Source: Desulfocapsa sp.
Lineage (GTDB): Bacteria > Desulfobacterota > Desulfobulbia > Desulfobulbales > Desulfocapsaceae
Direction of reading: 5' to 3'
DNA: 64,000 nt
Assembly: GCA_030145625.1 (NCBI GenBank)
Contig: JAQYVF010000003.1
Location: 1 to 64,000, forward strand
Shown: positions 48,682 to 57,142 of the stretch, piece by piece
Position numbering within the stretch: position 1 is the first letter of the stretch
How the letters are laid out: each line of letters begins with the position of its first letter
Program-made: the position numbers and the translations under genes
Notes under the pieces: generated by a model
Database searches by the model: none
What the model saw: only the letters and a program-made list of their open reading frames with translations
Told to the model about the DNA's origin: nothing

Positions 48682-49920
48682 ATGGATATACAACAACACA
48701 GAATCGTCATTACCGGTGTTGGCCTTGCTGCGCCAAACGCCGACAATCTCACCGATTTTCGCAAGAAACTTTTAGCAGGTACCAGTGAAATAACTGAGAT
48801 TGATCTACGCTACTTCGGTAAAGCTCCTGCCGGTATCTGCAGTTTTCCCGAAACTAAATACAGAAAGAAAAAAGAAAACAAACGGGGAACCCGAGCCGGT
48901 TGTCTTGGCGTTTACTGTGCCAACGAAGCCCTGGCAGACGGAAATCTACCAATTGACCACTACTCCTCTTCCCGCATAGGGGTCTATGTTGGACTGACAG
49001 AACATGGTACTGTAGAAACGGAAAATGAGGTCTACAACATCAGCCAGTACGACTATAACGTTGACTATTGGACCCATCATCACAACCCAAGGACCGTACT
49101 CAATAACCCGGCCGGTGAGATCACCATGAATCTTGGCATCACCGGACCTCACTATGCCATTGGTGCGGCCTGTGCTGCCGGCAATGCCTCTCTCATCCAG
49201 GGCGTGCAGATGCTGCGCCTGGGGGAAGTGGACATGGCCCTTGCCGGAGGGATATCCGAATCAACCGGTTCATTTGGCATCTTTGCCAGTTTTCAGGCCC
49301 AGGGTGCTCTAGGTGCTGCGGAAGACCCCAGACAGGCTTGCAGACCCTTTGACCTTTCCCGTAACGGTATTGTTGTTTCGGAAGGTGCCTGTATTTATGT
49401 CCTTGAACGGTTGGATAACGCCCTGGCACGAGGAGCAAAAATTTATGCGGAAATCGTCGGCTATGCCATGAACTCAGATGCCCGTGACTATGTCCTACCC
49501 TATGATGTCCGTCAGGCAGAATGTATTGAACTGGCGCTTGAAAGAGCTGGACTTACCCCTGAGGATATCGATATTATCAATACCCATGCCACTGGTACAA
49601 AACAGGGTGATATTGAAGAATGTAAGGCCATCCGAAAAATCTTTGCCAATGCACCTGAGACCTATATTAACAATACAAAAAGTATTATCGGTCATGCCAT
49701 GGGGGCAGCCGGTGTTCTTGAACTTGCAGGAAACCTTCCTGCCTTTGAAGACAATCTTGTGCACCCGACCATCAACGTCAAAAATCTTGATCCTGAGTGC
49801 AGCCTGAACAATATGGTTATAGATCGTCCGGTTCAGCTTGATTCGGTGCAAACCATCCTCAACAACTCCTTTGGCATGGTAGGAATCAACTCTGTAGTCA
49901 TTGTAAAAAAATACCAATAA
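48682..49920 (+). CDS. Beta-ketoacyl-ACP synthase (FabF-like)
   Basis: A 412-residue ketosynthase with the full C-H-H active site: C164 in GAACAAGNAS, H302 in NTHATGTKQGD, H338 in NTKSIIGHAMGAAG. It condenses an acyl starter with malonyl-ACP. The segment around residues 105-140 (Y/N/H-rich 'NISQYDYNVDYWTHHHNPRT') is unlike housekeeping FabF and probably lines the substrate pocket, hinting at an unusual acyl chain. It opens the operon with ACP, two CrtI-like oxidoreductases, ketoreductase and dehydratase. Function in the cluster is inferred from context. Confidence 0.87.
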   Translation: MDIQQHRIVITGVGLAAPNADNLTDFRKKLLAGTSEITEIDLRYFGKAPAGICSFPETKYRKKKENKRGTRAGCLGVYCANEALADGNLPIDHYSSSRIGVYVGLTEHGTVETENEVYNISQYDYNVDYWTHHHNPRTVLNNPAGEITMNLGITGPHYAIGAACAAGNASLIQGVQMLRLGEVDMALAGGISESTGSFGIFASFQAQGALGAAEDPRQACRPFDLSRNGIVVSEGACIYVLERLDNALARGAKIYAEIVGYAMNSDARDYVLPYDVRQAECIELALERAGLTPEDIDIINTHATGTKQGDIEECKAIRKIFANAPETYINNTKSIIGHAMGAAGVLELAGNLPAFEDNLVHPTINVKNLDPECSLNNMVIDRPVQLDSVQTILNNSFGMVGINSVVIVKKYQ

Positions 49921-50091
49921 ACAACCATTTGTATATAAACAAGATGTTTTTTAAAATAATTATAATAAAGTCATTCCAGGTATGGTATAAAGAGCAGTTT
50001 TCCTGACGCATCTGGACCTATTACTGTTTTATTTTATACTGATATAACATCTTCAATTGAAGATTCAGGCCACCCATGGCCGGAGAATGAT

Positions 50092-50343
50092 ATGACACGT
50101 GACGAAATAAAAGACCTTATTCTGGAAATCATAGAAGATATTGATGAAGACGCCGATTTTGATGCCCTTCAGGCAGACAAACCCTTACGCGATCAGCTCG
50201 ATCTCGACTCAATGGATTTTCTGGATATCGTAATGGAATTACGCAAACGCCATAAGCTCCAGATCCCTGAAGAGGATTACCCTCAGCTTGCCACCCTCGA
50301 CTCCTGCGTGAACTACCTGGAGCCTCTTCTTACCGACGCGTAA
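50092..50343 (+). CDS. Acyl carrier protein
   Basis: An 83-residue ACP with phosphopantetheine-accepting S40 in LDLDSMDFLDIV, acidic helix 2 and normal length. A good GGAGAA ribosome-binding site lies before ATG 50092. It is 171 bp after the ketosynthase and only 3 bp before the next gene, so it is a dedicated carrier for this operon. It presumably carries the growing chain between the KS, SDR, dehydratase and oxidoreductases. Confidence 0.92.
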   Translation: MTRDEIKDLILEIIEDIDEDADFDALQADKPLRDQLDLDSMDFLDIVMELRKRHKLQIPEEDYPQLATLDSCVNYLEPLLTDA

Positions 50344-50346
50344 CAA

Positions 50347-51732
50347 GTGCATGTGCCCTTTCTGATTATCGGCGGCGGTCTTTCCGGACTAGCCGCCGCT
50401 CTTCGTTTTGCCCGTTTTCTACCCGACGTTCTGATCCTTGAGAAACATTCACGTGTGGGCGGTCTCAACTCCTATTACTACCGAAATAACAGGCTGTTTG
50501 AGACAGGTCTGCATGCCATCACCAATTACGCCCCTGCCAAGACAAAAAATGCTCCCTTAAATCGCTTGCTACGGCAGCTGAAAATCAAGCGTAACGAACT
50601 GGATCTGCATCAACAAATAGAAAGCGAAGTCCGATTCCTTAACCAAGAAGCCCTTCGTTTCTCCAATGACTTTTCCTTGCTTGACGCAGAAATTGCTGCC
50701 AAATTCCCCACCTCCTATAATCGTTTCAGACAACTGCTGCAACAGATAGAGGATTACGATCCTTTTCGTCCCGCGCCCTTTATTTCTGCAAAAAAAATTC
50801 TACATGAGACCCTTGGTGACAAACTACTGGTCGACATGCTGCTTTGTCCGCTGATGTACTACGGATCTTCTCTGGAAAACGACATGGACTTTGGCCAGTT
50901 TGTCATCATGTTCCGGGCAATTTTTCTAGAAGGGATGTTCCGTCCGGGAGGGACAATCAAAGACCTCCTTGACCTGCTCCTGAACCATTATCGAGACTAC
51001 GGTGGGAAAATCAGGACCAAGGCTGCCGTCTCCCATATTCTCTATTCGGGGAAAAAGGTAATTGGAGTCGAACTTACAAACGGTGAGGAGATTCGTTGTG
51101 ATTACCTGCTTTCCACCATCGGTTCAGAGGAGACCTTTGCACTTCTGGATAAGCCATCTCCCCTGGAATCTTTGCCAAGACTCGGCTTTGTGGAAACCAT
51201 ATTTGAACTTTCTCCAGAGACTTCCCTGGAACATTCTGAGAACCGCACAATCATCTTCTACAATTCTTCTAAAACATTTTCTTATCAACAACCACAATCG
51301 CTTGTTGACTTTGACAGCGGCGTAATCTGCATGCCGCAGAATTTTCAAGATCTCCCCCCTTCTCCCTTCAAAGAGGTGCGAACTACCCATTTGGCAAGTT
51401 ATGACCAATGGTACAATCTTCACGACAATCAATCTTCTTATAATTCGGCTAAAGATGATACAGCCCTTGCATCACGTGAAGTTGCTGAGAAAATCCTTGG
51501 TAATTTTGCCGAAAACATTGTATATCGTGATACTTTCACGCCGTTGACCATTGAACGTTTTACCGCAAAAAAGCAAGGAGCCATTTACGGCAATCCGGTA
51601 AAAATCAAAGATGGCGACATAGGATATGACAACCTCTTTCTGGCAGGGACAGACCAAGGATTCCTGGGCATTGTAGGTTCCATGTTAAGTGGTGTCTCCA
51701 TTGTCAACCAGCATATCCTTTCCCGCCTCTAA
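50347..51732 (+). CDS. CrtI-like FAD-dependent oxidoreductase 1
   Basis: A 461-residue flavoprotein of the phytoene desaturase/amine oxidase class: FAD motif GGGLSGLAAALRFA at about 9-22, 'EKHSRVGGLNSYYYRNNRLFETGLHAI', and C-terminal 'DNLFLAGTDQGFLGIVGSMLSGVSI'. Residues in the middle do not place it with carotenoid enzymes, and no phytoene synthase is near, so the substrate is probably an acyl chain on the adjacent ACP (desaturation, isomerisation or saturation). The GTG start follows the ACP stop by 3 bp. Distinct from the second copy downstream: only the FAD framework is shared. Confidence 0.83.
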   Translation: MHVPFLIIGGGLSGLAAALRFARFLPDVLILEKHSRVGGLNSYYYRNNRLFETGLHAITNYAPAKTKNAPLNRLLRQLKIKRNELDLHQQIESEVRFLNQEALRFSNDFSLLDAEIAAKFPTSYNRFRQLLQQIEDYDPFRPAPFISAKKILHETLGDKLLVDMLLCPLMYYGSSLENDMDFGQFVIMFRAIFLEGMFRPGGTIKDLLDLLLNHYRDYGGKIRTKAAVSHILYSGKKVIGVELTNGEEIRCDYLLSTIGSEETFALLDKPSPLESLPRLGFVETIFELSPETSLEHSENRTIIFYNSSKTFSYQQPQSLVDFDSGVICMPQNFQDLPPSPFKEVRTTHLASYDQWYNLHDNQSSYNSAKDDTALASREVAEKILGNFAENIVYRDTFTPLTIERFTAKKQGAIYGNPVKIKDGDIGYDNLFLAGTDQGFLGIVGSMLSGVSIVNQHILSRL

Positions 51733-51771
51733 ACCCAAATACAGACTTTCATTTCCACCAAAAACTTCATT

Positions 51772-53181
51772 ATGCCAGTTCCATTTGCTCAAGCCAGTGA
51801 TAAATATGATGTTATTGTAATCGGTTCAGGTCTAGGCGGACTAACCTCTGCCAATCGCCTTGCTTATTGCGGCTACAAGGTCCTCCTCCTTGAATTTCAC
51901 AGTCAACTTGGGGGGCTTGCCACCTGGTTCAAACGAAAGGGGCATATTTTTGATGTCTCTCTGCACGGTTTTCCTTACGGAATGGTAAAGACCTGTAAGA
52001 AATACTGGAACAGGGAAATCATGAACTCCATTGTTCAGCTCAAAAATATCATTTTTGATAATCCTCAGTTTCACCTGAAAACCACATTTGACCGTATAGA
52101 CTTCACAGAGAAACTTCTGTCTCATTTCAAAATTCCGCAATCAACCATCGATGCCTTTTTTACACGAGTGGCCGGGATGAATTTCTATGACGATCAAACC
52201 ATGACCACCAGGGAACTTTTTGATGAATACTTCCCCGGCCGCAGTGACGTCCATCGCCTGCTCATGGAGCCCATCAGCTACGCCAACGGCTCCACCCTTG
52301 ATGATCCTGCCATTACCTATGGAATCGTCTTTTCAAATTTCATGAACAAAGGAGTGTTTACCTTTGAAGGCGGAACCGATAAGCTGATCGGAATGATGGC
52401 CAATGAGCTTGAAAAAAATGGTGTCACTATCTGTACCAACTGCAAAGTGGATCGTATCGTCGTTGATAAAGGCCAGGTAAGAGGCGTTGAGTGCAGAGGT
52501 AAAATGATCTCCGCCCGAAGTGTAGTCTCCAATTCCGGGATCACCAATACCATTTATAATCTGGCAGGAAAAGACGCCTTCTCCGACACCTTCATGGAAA
52601 AGGCTGATAAGATACGAGTCAACAACTCATCCTGCCAGGTCTACATGGGCATTAAAAAGGAAGAATCCTTTGTAGATATTGGCGATCTGCTCTTCACCTC
52701 CACGGCACCTGAGTTCAACTCTACCGAGCTCTGCGACCTGCATACCCGCTCAAAGACTTTTTCCGTCTATTATCCAAAAACCAGGCCCGGCCATGATCGT
52801 TACACCATAGTGGCCTCGATGAACGCCAACTACGATGACTGGAAAAAATTTAATAAAGAACAGTATGCAGCAGAGAAAGACGCTCTCATTGGAAGGACCC
52901 TTGTTGACCTTGAGCGCTATCTCCCCGGCGTCAAAGATAAAATAGACTGGGTAGAGGCCGCCACTCCCAGCACCTTTAATCGCTACACCCTTCATACCCA
53001 AGGCACCTCTTTCGGGACCAAATTCGAGGGACTCGACGTCTCTCGCTCTATATTCAAAGAGGTGGGTGGACTCTTTCATGTAGGCTCAGTTGGGATTATT
53101 ATGTCTGGATGGCTAGGGGCCATCAATTACGGTGTCATTGCCTCCAACGATGTAGACGCATTCATGCGCAGCAGGGAATAA
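51772..53181 (+). CDS. CrtI-like FAD-dependent oxidoreductase 2
   Basis: A 469-residue flavoprotein of the same class. FAD motif VIGSGLGGLTSANRLAYCG, 'EFHSQLGGLATWFKRKGHIFDVSLHGFPYG', a long central substrate region, and the closing 'LFHVGSVGIIMSGWLGAINYGVIASNDV'. It resembles phytoene desaturase- and retinol saturase-like proteins that act on polyene chains. Together with oxidoreductase 1 it gives the operon two different redox steps on an acyl chain. It lies 39 bp after the first. No membrane anchor seen. Confidence 0.83.
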   Translation: MPVPFAQASDKYDVIVIGSGLGGLTSANRLAYCGYKVLLLEFHSQLGGLATWFKRKGHIFDVSLHGFPYGMVKTCKKYWNREIMNSIVQLKNIIFDNPQFHLKTTFDRIDFTEKLLSHFKIPQSTIDAFFTRVAGMNFYDDQTMTTRELFDEYFPGRSDVHRLLMEPISYANGSTLDDPAITYGIVFSNFMNKGVFTFEGGTDKLIGMMANELEKNGVTICTNCKVDRIVVDKGQVRGVECRGKMISARSVVSNSGITNTIYNLAGKDAFSDTFMEKADKIRVNNSSCQVYMGIKKEESFVDIGDLLFTSTAPEFNSTELCDLHTRSKTFSVYYPKTRPGHDRYTIVASMNANYDDWKKFNKEQYAAEKDALIGRTLVDLERYLPGVKDKIDWVEAATPSTFNRYTLHTQGTSFGTKFEGLDVSRSIFKEVGGLFHVGSVGIIMSGWLGAINYGVIASNDVDAFMRSRE

Positions 53182-53187
53182 GCAAGC

Positions 53188-53928
53188 ATGCAAGATTTCA
53201 CAGGACAAAAAGTTGTTATCAGTGGGGCCAGCCGAGGCATTGGCAAAGGAATCAGTCTCGCCTTTCTCCGACAAGGTGCCACAGTTATAGGCGTTTATGG
53301 CGGAAACCGCGAAGCGGCGGACAAGCTGCAGGAGGAATGCAGTGAGTTTGGTGAGCGACTCCAGCTCCATCAGTGCGATGTGTCCAAGGCCTCTCAGGTT
53401 GAGACCTTTTTTCAACAAGTTGAAGAACAATTTGACACCATTGATATCCTGATTAACAATGCAGGTATCCGCCGTGACAAACTCCTGGCCCTGATGGATA
53501 TGGAAAGCTGGCAACAGGTACTTGACATCAACCTGACCGGAACCTTCACCATGTCGCAAAAAGCGGTTTTGTTGATGCTCAAACAGAAATATGGTCGCAT
53601 TATCAACATCACCTCTCCTGTTGCCAGCATGGGTTTTGCAGGCCAGACGAATTATGGAGCTTCCAAGGCCGGCCAGATTGGTCTTACGAGGAGTCTTTGC
53701 AAGGAAACCGCCAGAAAAAAAATCACGGTCAACTGCATCTCTCCCGGCTTCATCGATACCGATTTACTCGACGACCTTTCTGATGAGCAGATGAAGGCCT
53801 ATAAAAAATTGGTCCCAATGCGTCGATTCGGTAAGATTGAGGAAGTTGCTGCTGCAGTACTTTTTCTCGCCTCAAAAGACGCCGCCTACATCACCGGTTC
53901 TGTACTTGATATCAACGGAGGACTGTGA
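53188..53928 (+). CDS. FabG-like 3-ketoacyl-ACP reductase (SDR)
   Basis: A 246-residue short-chain dehydrogenase. Nucleotide motif SGASRGIG (12-19), NNAG at 90-93, catalytic S143, Y156 and K160 (YGASK), and the C-terminal 'GSVLDINGGL'. The residue after the first strand and the R at 16 favour NADPH. It reduces the ketone made by the ketosynthase. Starts 6 bp after oxidoreductase 2 and is followed after 3 bp by the dehydratase. Confidence 0.9.
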   Translation: MQDFTGQKVVISGASRGIGKGISLAFLRQGATVIGVYGGNREAADKLQEECSEFGERLQLHQCDVSKASQVETFFQQVEEQFDTIDILINNAGIRRDKLLALMDMESWQQVLDINLTGTFTMSQKAVLLMLKQKYGRIINITSPVASMGFAGQTNYGASKAGQIGLTRSLCKETARKKITVNCISPGFIDTDLLDDLSDEQMKAYKKLVPMRRFGKIEEVAAAVLFLASKDAAYITGSVLDINGGL

Positions 53929-53931
53929 TCA

Positions 53932-54372
53932 GTGATTGAAGATATAGCAATCACCGACCTTATTCCACACCGCCCCCCCTTTCTCTGGGTCGACACCCTG
54001 TTGGAATATGATTCCTTGTCACTGGTAGCAGAAAAACACATCCCGGAAACGCTCGATGTTTTCCAGGGACATTATCCCGAACATCCCATCCTTCCCGGTG
54101 TACTGCTTTGCGAGGCCCTCTTCCAAACTGGCGCCATCCTTATCGCCCTCATCCTTAAAGAGAGCAAAGATACGCGATCAGGAGTCCCTGTATTGACCCG
54201 CATAGAAGGCGCCAGGTTCAAACGCCCGGTAGCCCCTGGTGACACAATTCGCATGCAAGTCCGCATCAAAGAGAGCCTTGGCGGAGCCTGGTTTTTAAAG
54301 GGAACTCTGCGCATAAAAGGGAAGGTGGCTGTCAGCGTTGACTTTTCCTGTACCCTGGCAGAACTGCAATGA
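53932..54372 (+). CDS. FabZ/FabA-like hotdog dehydratase
   Basis: A 146-residue single-hotdog dehydratase. The signature 'FQGHYPEHPILPGVLLCEAL' has catalytic H47 and E61, matching FabZ's GHFPxxPxxPGVLxxEAL. It removes water from 3-hydroxyacyl-ACP to give a trans-2-enoyl chain. GTG start. It ends in the 4-base overlap ATGA with the next small ORF, so translation of the two is coupled. Confidence 0.88.
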   Translation: MIEDIAITDLIPHRPPFLWVDTLLEYDSLSLVAEKHIPETLDVFQGHYPEHPILPGVLLCEALFQTGAILIALILKESKDTRSGVPVLTRIEGARFKRPVAPGDTIRMQVRIKESLGGAWFLKGTLRIKGKVAVSVDFSCTLAELQ

Positions 54373-54569
54373 CACACGTAACGGAACAAGAAGAACTGGA
54401 ACCTCTTTTTACCTGCATCTTCTGCAATGAACAAAGTGGTCACCTGCAAGGGTGCTGACACAACGCCATTGTTATCTGCACGGCGTGCGGAATGGAAACT
54501 GCAGCATCTGCATACAACGATCAACTGCAGAAGCATATCGACAACCTTTGTCTGCTTGCTGAAGATTGA
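54369..54569 (+). CDS. Small zinc-ribbon protein with an in-frame UGA, possible selenoprotein
   Basis: ATG 54369 overlaps the dehydratase stop. The frame runs 29 codons to C29, then TGA (54456-54458), then 36 more codons without a stop to 54569. Read through, it gives C16-I-F-C19, a GC-U30-H motif and C37-T-A-C40, so the zinc-knuckle pairs lie on both sides of the TGA, and 'HNAIVICTACGMETAASAYND' continues coding-like. A hairpin 17 nt past the UGA resembles a bacterial SECIS. Alternatives: a nonsense mutation in a normal gene, or a sequencing error. The two CxxC pairs favour function. Role in the lipid operon unknown. Confidence 0.55.
54476..54490 (+). promoter_or_regulatory. Bacterial-SECIS-like hairpin
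   Basis: CTGCAC/GTGCGG forms a 6-bp stem (one G-U) with a 3-base loop GGC starting 24 nt after the UGA. Bacterial SECIS hairpins sit just downstream of the UGA with a short loop holding G at its first positions. Drawn by eye only; folding and SelB binding are untested. Confidence 0.4.
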
Positions 54570-54601
54570 CCTTTTATAAAAATCGATATACAAAGTAAGA
54601 A

Positions 54602-54745
54602 GTAACTGCTCAGGTATCCAGCTGAAAAAAAGGATACACGATGCAGATGAATTTATTATAGATTGTTATCCGTCCGGACCAAATGGACATCATAATTTTG
54701 TGTAACCTTCTGCCTTGTCATCAGTCTATTCATCTGAGCAGTTAC
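54602..54745. repeat. Spaced 12-bp perfect inverted repeat
   Basis: GTAACTGCTCAG at 54602-54613 and CTGAGCAGTTAC at 54734-54745, 120 bp apart, between the lipid-type operon and tolQ. Could be the ends of a small mobile relic or a long stem. No flanking duplication is seen. Confidence 0.4.
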
Positions 54746-54816
54746 AGTACGTACCAAACAATCAGAATCCATCCAACTTGGAATAATAAAATTATCTTTA
54801 CGAGGAAATAAAGCCA

Positions 54817-55518
54817 GTGCAGCTCTCAATTTCCAACATGATCATGCATGCCGGTCCCATGGGACAGATGGTTATGCTCACCCTCCTGATTTTTTCTCTT
54901 GCCTCATGGTCCATCGTCTTCATGAAGGTTAGACTGTTTAAAAAAGCCGGCAACGAAAGCGAGGAATTTCTCGACTCTTTCTGGTCTTCCAATACGCTGA
55001 GCGATGCTGCTGCTTCTGCTGAACGCTACCCATTAAGCCCTGAAGCCATGATCTTCTCCTCAGGCTTTGCGGAACTGCAAAAAATCAACAAAATCCGTAA
55101 CCGTAAGGAAGGAAGAGAAGGTTCTGAAACTCTGGAGATGCAGCTGGCTACTATGGATAACCTTAAACGGGCCATACGTCGTGCCGAATCCCAGGAAATC
55201 AACGAACTCGGCAGGTCTCTTCCCTTTCTGGCAACCACTGGATCCGCTGCGCCCTTCATCGGACTTTTTGGTACAGTATGGGGAATCATGGCTTCATTTC
55301 ATGATATCGGTCTTCGTGGTTCAGCATCCCTGGCAGTCGTTGCTCCCGGCATCTCTGAAGCCCTGGTAGCGACAGCAGCAGGCCTCGCAGTGGCTATTCC
55401 TGCAGTAATCGCCTATAATTATTTTTCCAATAGACTGAACGAAGTTGAAAATGAAATGGAAAATTTTTCCACTGACTTTCTCAATCTGGTGGAAAGAGAT
55501 CTGCTGAGCAAGGTTTGA
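54817..55518 (+). CDS. tolQ: Tol-Pal system inner-membrane protein TolQ
   Basis: A 233-residue MotA/TolQ/ExbB protein with three membrane helices: about 17-37, then a long cytoplasmic loop, then about 135-160 ('LPFLATTGSAAPFIGLFGTVWGIMASF') and about 170-195 ('GISEALVATAAGLAVAIPAVIAYN'). With TolR it forms the proton-driven motor that powers the Tol system at the division site. GTG start after GAGGA. First gene of tolQRAB-cpoB. Length matches (about 230). Confidence 0.95.
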   Translation: MQLSISNMIMHAGPMGQMVMLTLLIFSLASWSIVFMKVRLFKKAGNESEEFLDSFWSSNTLSDAAASAERYPLSPEAMIFSSGFAELQKINKIRNRKEGREGSETLEMQLATMDNLKRAIRRAESQEINELGRSLPFLATTGSAAPFIGLFGTVWGIMASFHDIGLRGSASLAVVAPGISEALVATAAGLAVAIPAVIAYNYFSNRLNEVENEMENFSTDFLNLVERDLLSKV

Positions 55519-55558
55519 ACAGGTACTAAAAACTTAACATTTCAGATGGCACAATAAA

Positions 55559-55978
55559 ATGGCATTCAGTTCAGGAAAAGACCGGAGAGGCCTGGTTTCA
55601 GAAATCAATGTCACCCCGATGGTGGATGTGATGCTGGTACTGCTCATCATCTTCATGGTTACAGCACCGATGATGACCCAGGGCCTGGAGGTAGATCTAC
55701 CGGAAACCACCGCCCGCTCTCTTGTCCAGGAAGATGAACCAATTGTGATTACGCTTGATAAAGAGGGTAAAATCACAGTTGGCAAGCTGGAAGTCGTTAA
55801 GGCTCTCTTGCGGCAGGAGCTGGAAAAAGAATACATGAGAAACAAAGAACAGCCGATCTTTCTCAAGGCAGACAAACAGGTAGCTTACGGCCTGGTGGTT
55901 TCCATTATGGCTGAAATCAAAGCTGCCGGATTTGACAAACTAGGGATGATCACTCAACAAAAAGAAGAAACCCGTTGA
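55559..55978 (+). CDS. tolR: Tol-Pal system protein TolR
   Basis: A 139-residue ExbD/TolR protein. 'RGLVSEINVTPMVDVMLVLLIIFMVTAPMMTQGLEVDLP' contains the single membrane helix with the essential proton-channel aspartate (D in MVDVML). The periplasmic domain follows ('IVITLDKEGKITVG', 'VVSIMAEIKAAGFDKLGMIT'). Sits 40 bp after tolQ and 1 bp before the TolA-like gene. Confidence 0.95.
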   Translation: MAFSSGKDRRGLVSEINVTPMVDVMLVLLIIFMVTAPMMTQGLEVDLPETTARSLVQEDEPIVITLDKEGKITVGKLEVVKALLRQELEKEYMRNKEQPIFLKADKQVAYGLVVSIMAEIKAAGFDKLGMITQQKEETR

Positions 55979-55979
55979 T

Positions 55980-56903
55980 ATGGTTTATAAAGAATATCGC
56001 ATGACAGCTGCCTCCCCTACCGGCTGGAAACTGCCCTTTAATCTGGCAGTTCTCCTTCATTTGCTTCTCCTTTCATCAGCGCTGCTCCTGCCAAAATATC
56101 TGCAAAAGAATCCCATAATCCTTGAATCATATACGGTTGATCTGATCTCCATTGCCGAGCCAGTTGCAGCACCGCCTTCCCCACCTGCCGCAGCCGCTCC
56201 AGAGCCCCCTCAACCTGCTGTCAAAATCCAAAAACTCAAGGAAGTATCTGCCAAAAAAACAGTTCCCATTGCACCTCCGATTGCAGAAACAGTACAGGCT
56301 GAACCGGTGAAGGCCATTTCCATCAAACCCCTTAAACGAAAGATCATAAATAAAAACGCACCTGACCTCCATGTCCAACAGGCCATAAAAAAAAGAGAGT
56401 TAGAGCAAAAACAAAAACAACGCGCACTGGAAGCCAGGCAGCAGACACTTCTCGCAGAAGCCAGGCGGCAACGGGCCGTGGCTGATGCTGAGGCAAAGGT
56501 TGCTGCCAGCGAGGCAGTCAATGCCCTGAAACAAATGCTCATGGCTGATGATGTGGCTTCCTCTACAAGAACCGGGCAACAATCATCAAGACCATCAAAA
56601 AACACCTCAAGCGCCCTTGCAGACCAGTATCATGCCACTATTTTTGCTCACCTCCATAGATACTGGGCCTTGCCGGATATCAAACCCTGGGATCCTGATC
56701 TTACAGCTATTGTCGTTGTTGTCATTTCTCAAAATGGACAAATAATCACCCACAGCTTCGAGAAAAAATCAGGAGACAGAGTGTTTGACCAATTTGTAAG
56801 CAAAACCATTCAAGATGCAAATCCGCTGCCACCAATCCCTGGTGCACTGAAAAAGCAACAACATACCCTTGGCCTTCGCTTTAAACCTGGCGGAATCCAT
56901 TAG
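55980..56903 (+). CDS. tolA: TolA-like protein with TonB C-terminal fold
   Basis: A 307-residue bridge protein. One N-terminal membrane helix (about 19-40, LPFNLAVLLHLLLLSSALLL) is followed by a proline/alanine-rich spacer, then a long Lys/Gln/Arg/Ala helix (about 130-190, KKRELEQKQKQRALEARQQT), and a TonB-like C-terminal domain ('HLHRYWALPDIKPWDPDLTAIVVVVISQNGQI', 'FVSKTIQDANPLPPIPG'). It links the TolQR motor to the outer membrane. Shorter than E. coli TolA (421). One base after tolR, so co-translated. Confidence 0.85.
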   Translation: MVYKEYRMTAASPTGWKLPFNLAVLLHLLLLSSALLLPKYLQKNPIILESYTVDLISIAEPVAAPPSPPAAAAPEPPQPAVKIQKLKEVSAKKTVPIAPPIAETVQAEPVKAISIKPLKRKIINKNAPDLHVQQAIKKRELEQKQKQRALEARQQTLLAEARRQRAVADAEAKVAASEAVNALKQMLMADDVASSTRTGQQSSRPSKNTSSALADQYHATIFAHLHRYWALPDIKPWDPDLTAIVVVVISQNGQIITHSFEKKSGDRVFDQFVSKTIQDANPLPPIPGALKKQQHTLGLRFKPGGIH

Positions 56904-57142
56904 TTGAACAGCACATCCTTTTTAAAGACCTTTTTTGATTTTCGCTAAAAAGGTTGACTGCACTCAAGAACCTTTTATAATCGGTAAAATACATTTTTTG
57001 CGTTCCCATACAGTGAACAATTCTAAGGACCTCTTTTCAACTGCCATGTATGGTAAGGGTTCTTGAACAAGACAATACTGCTTTGGGAATCATTAAATTT
57101 TTTAATTATAGCAAGCAAGAAAATTACTTTGAAGGCACCACA

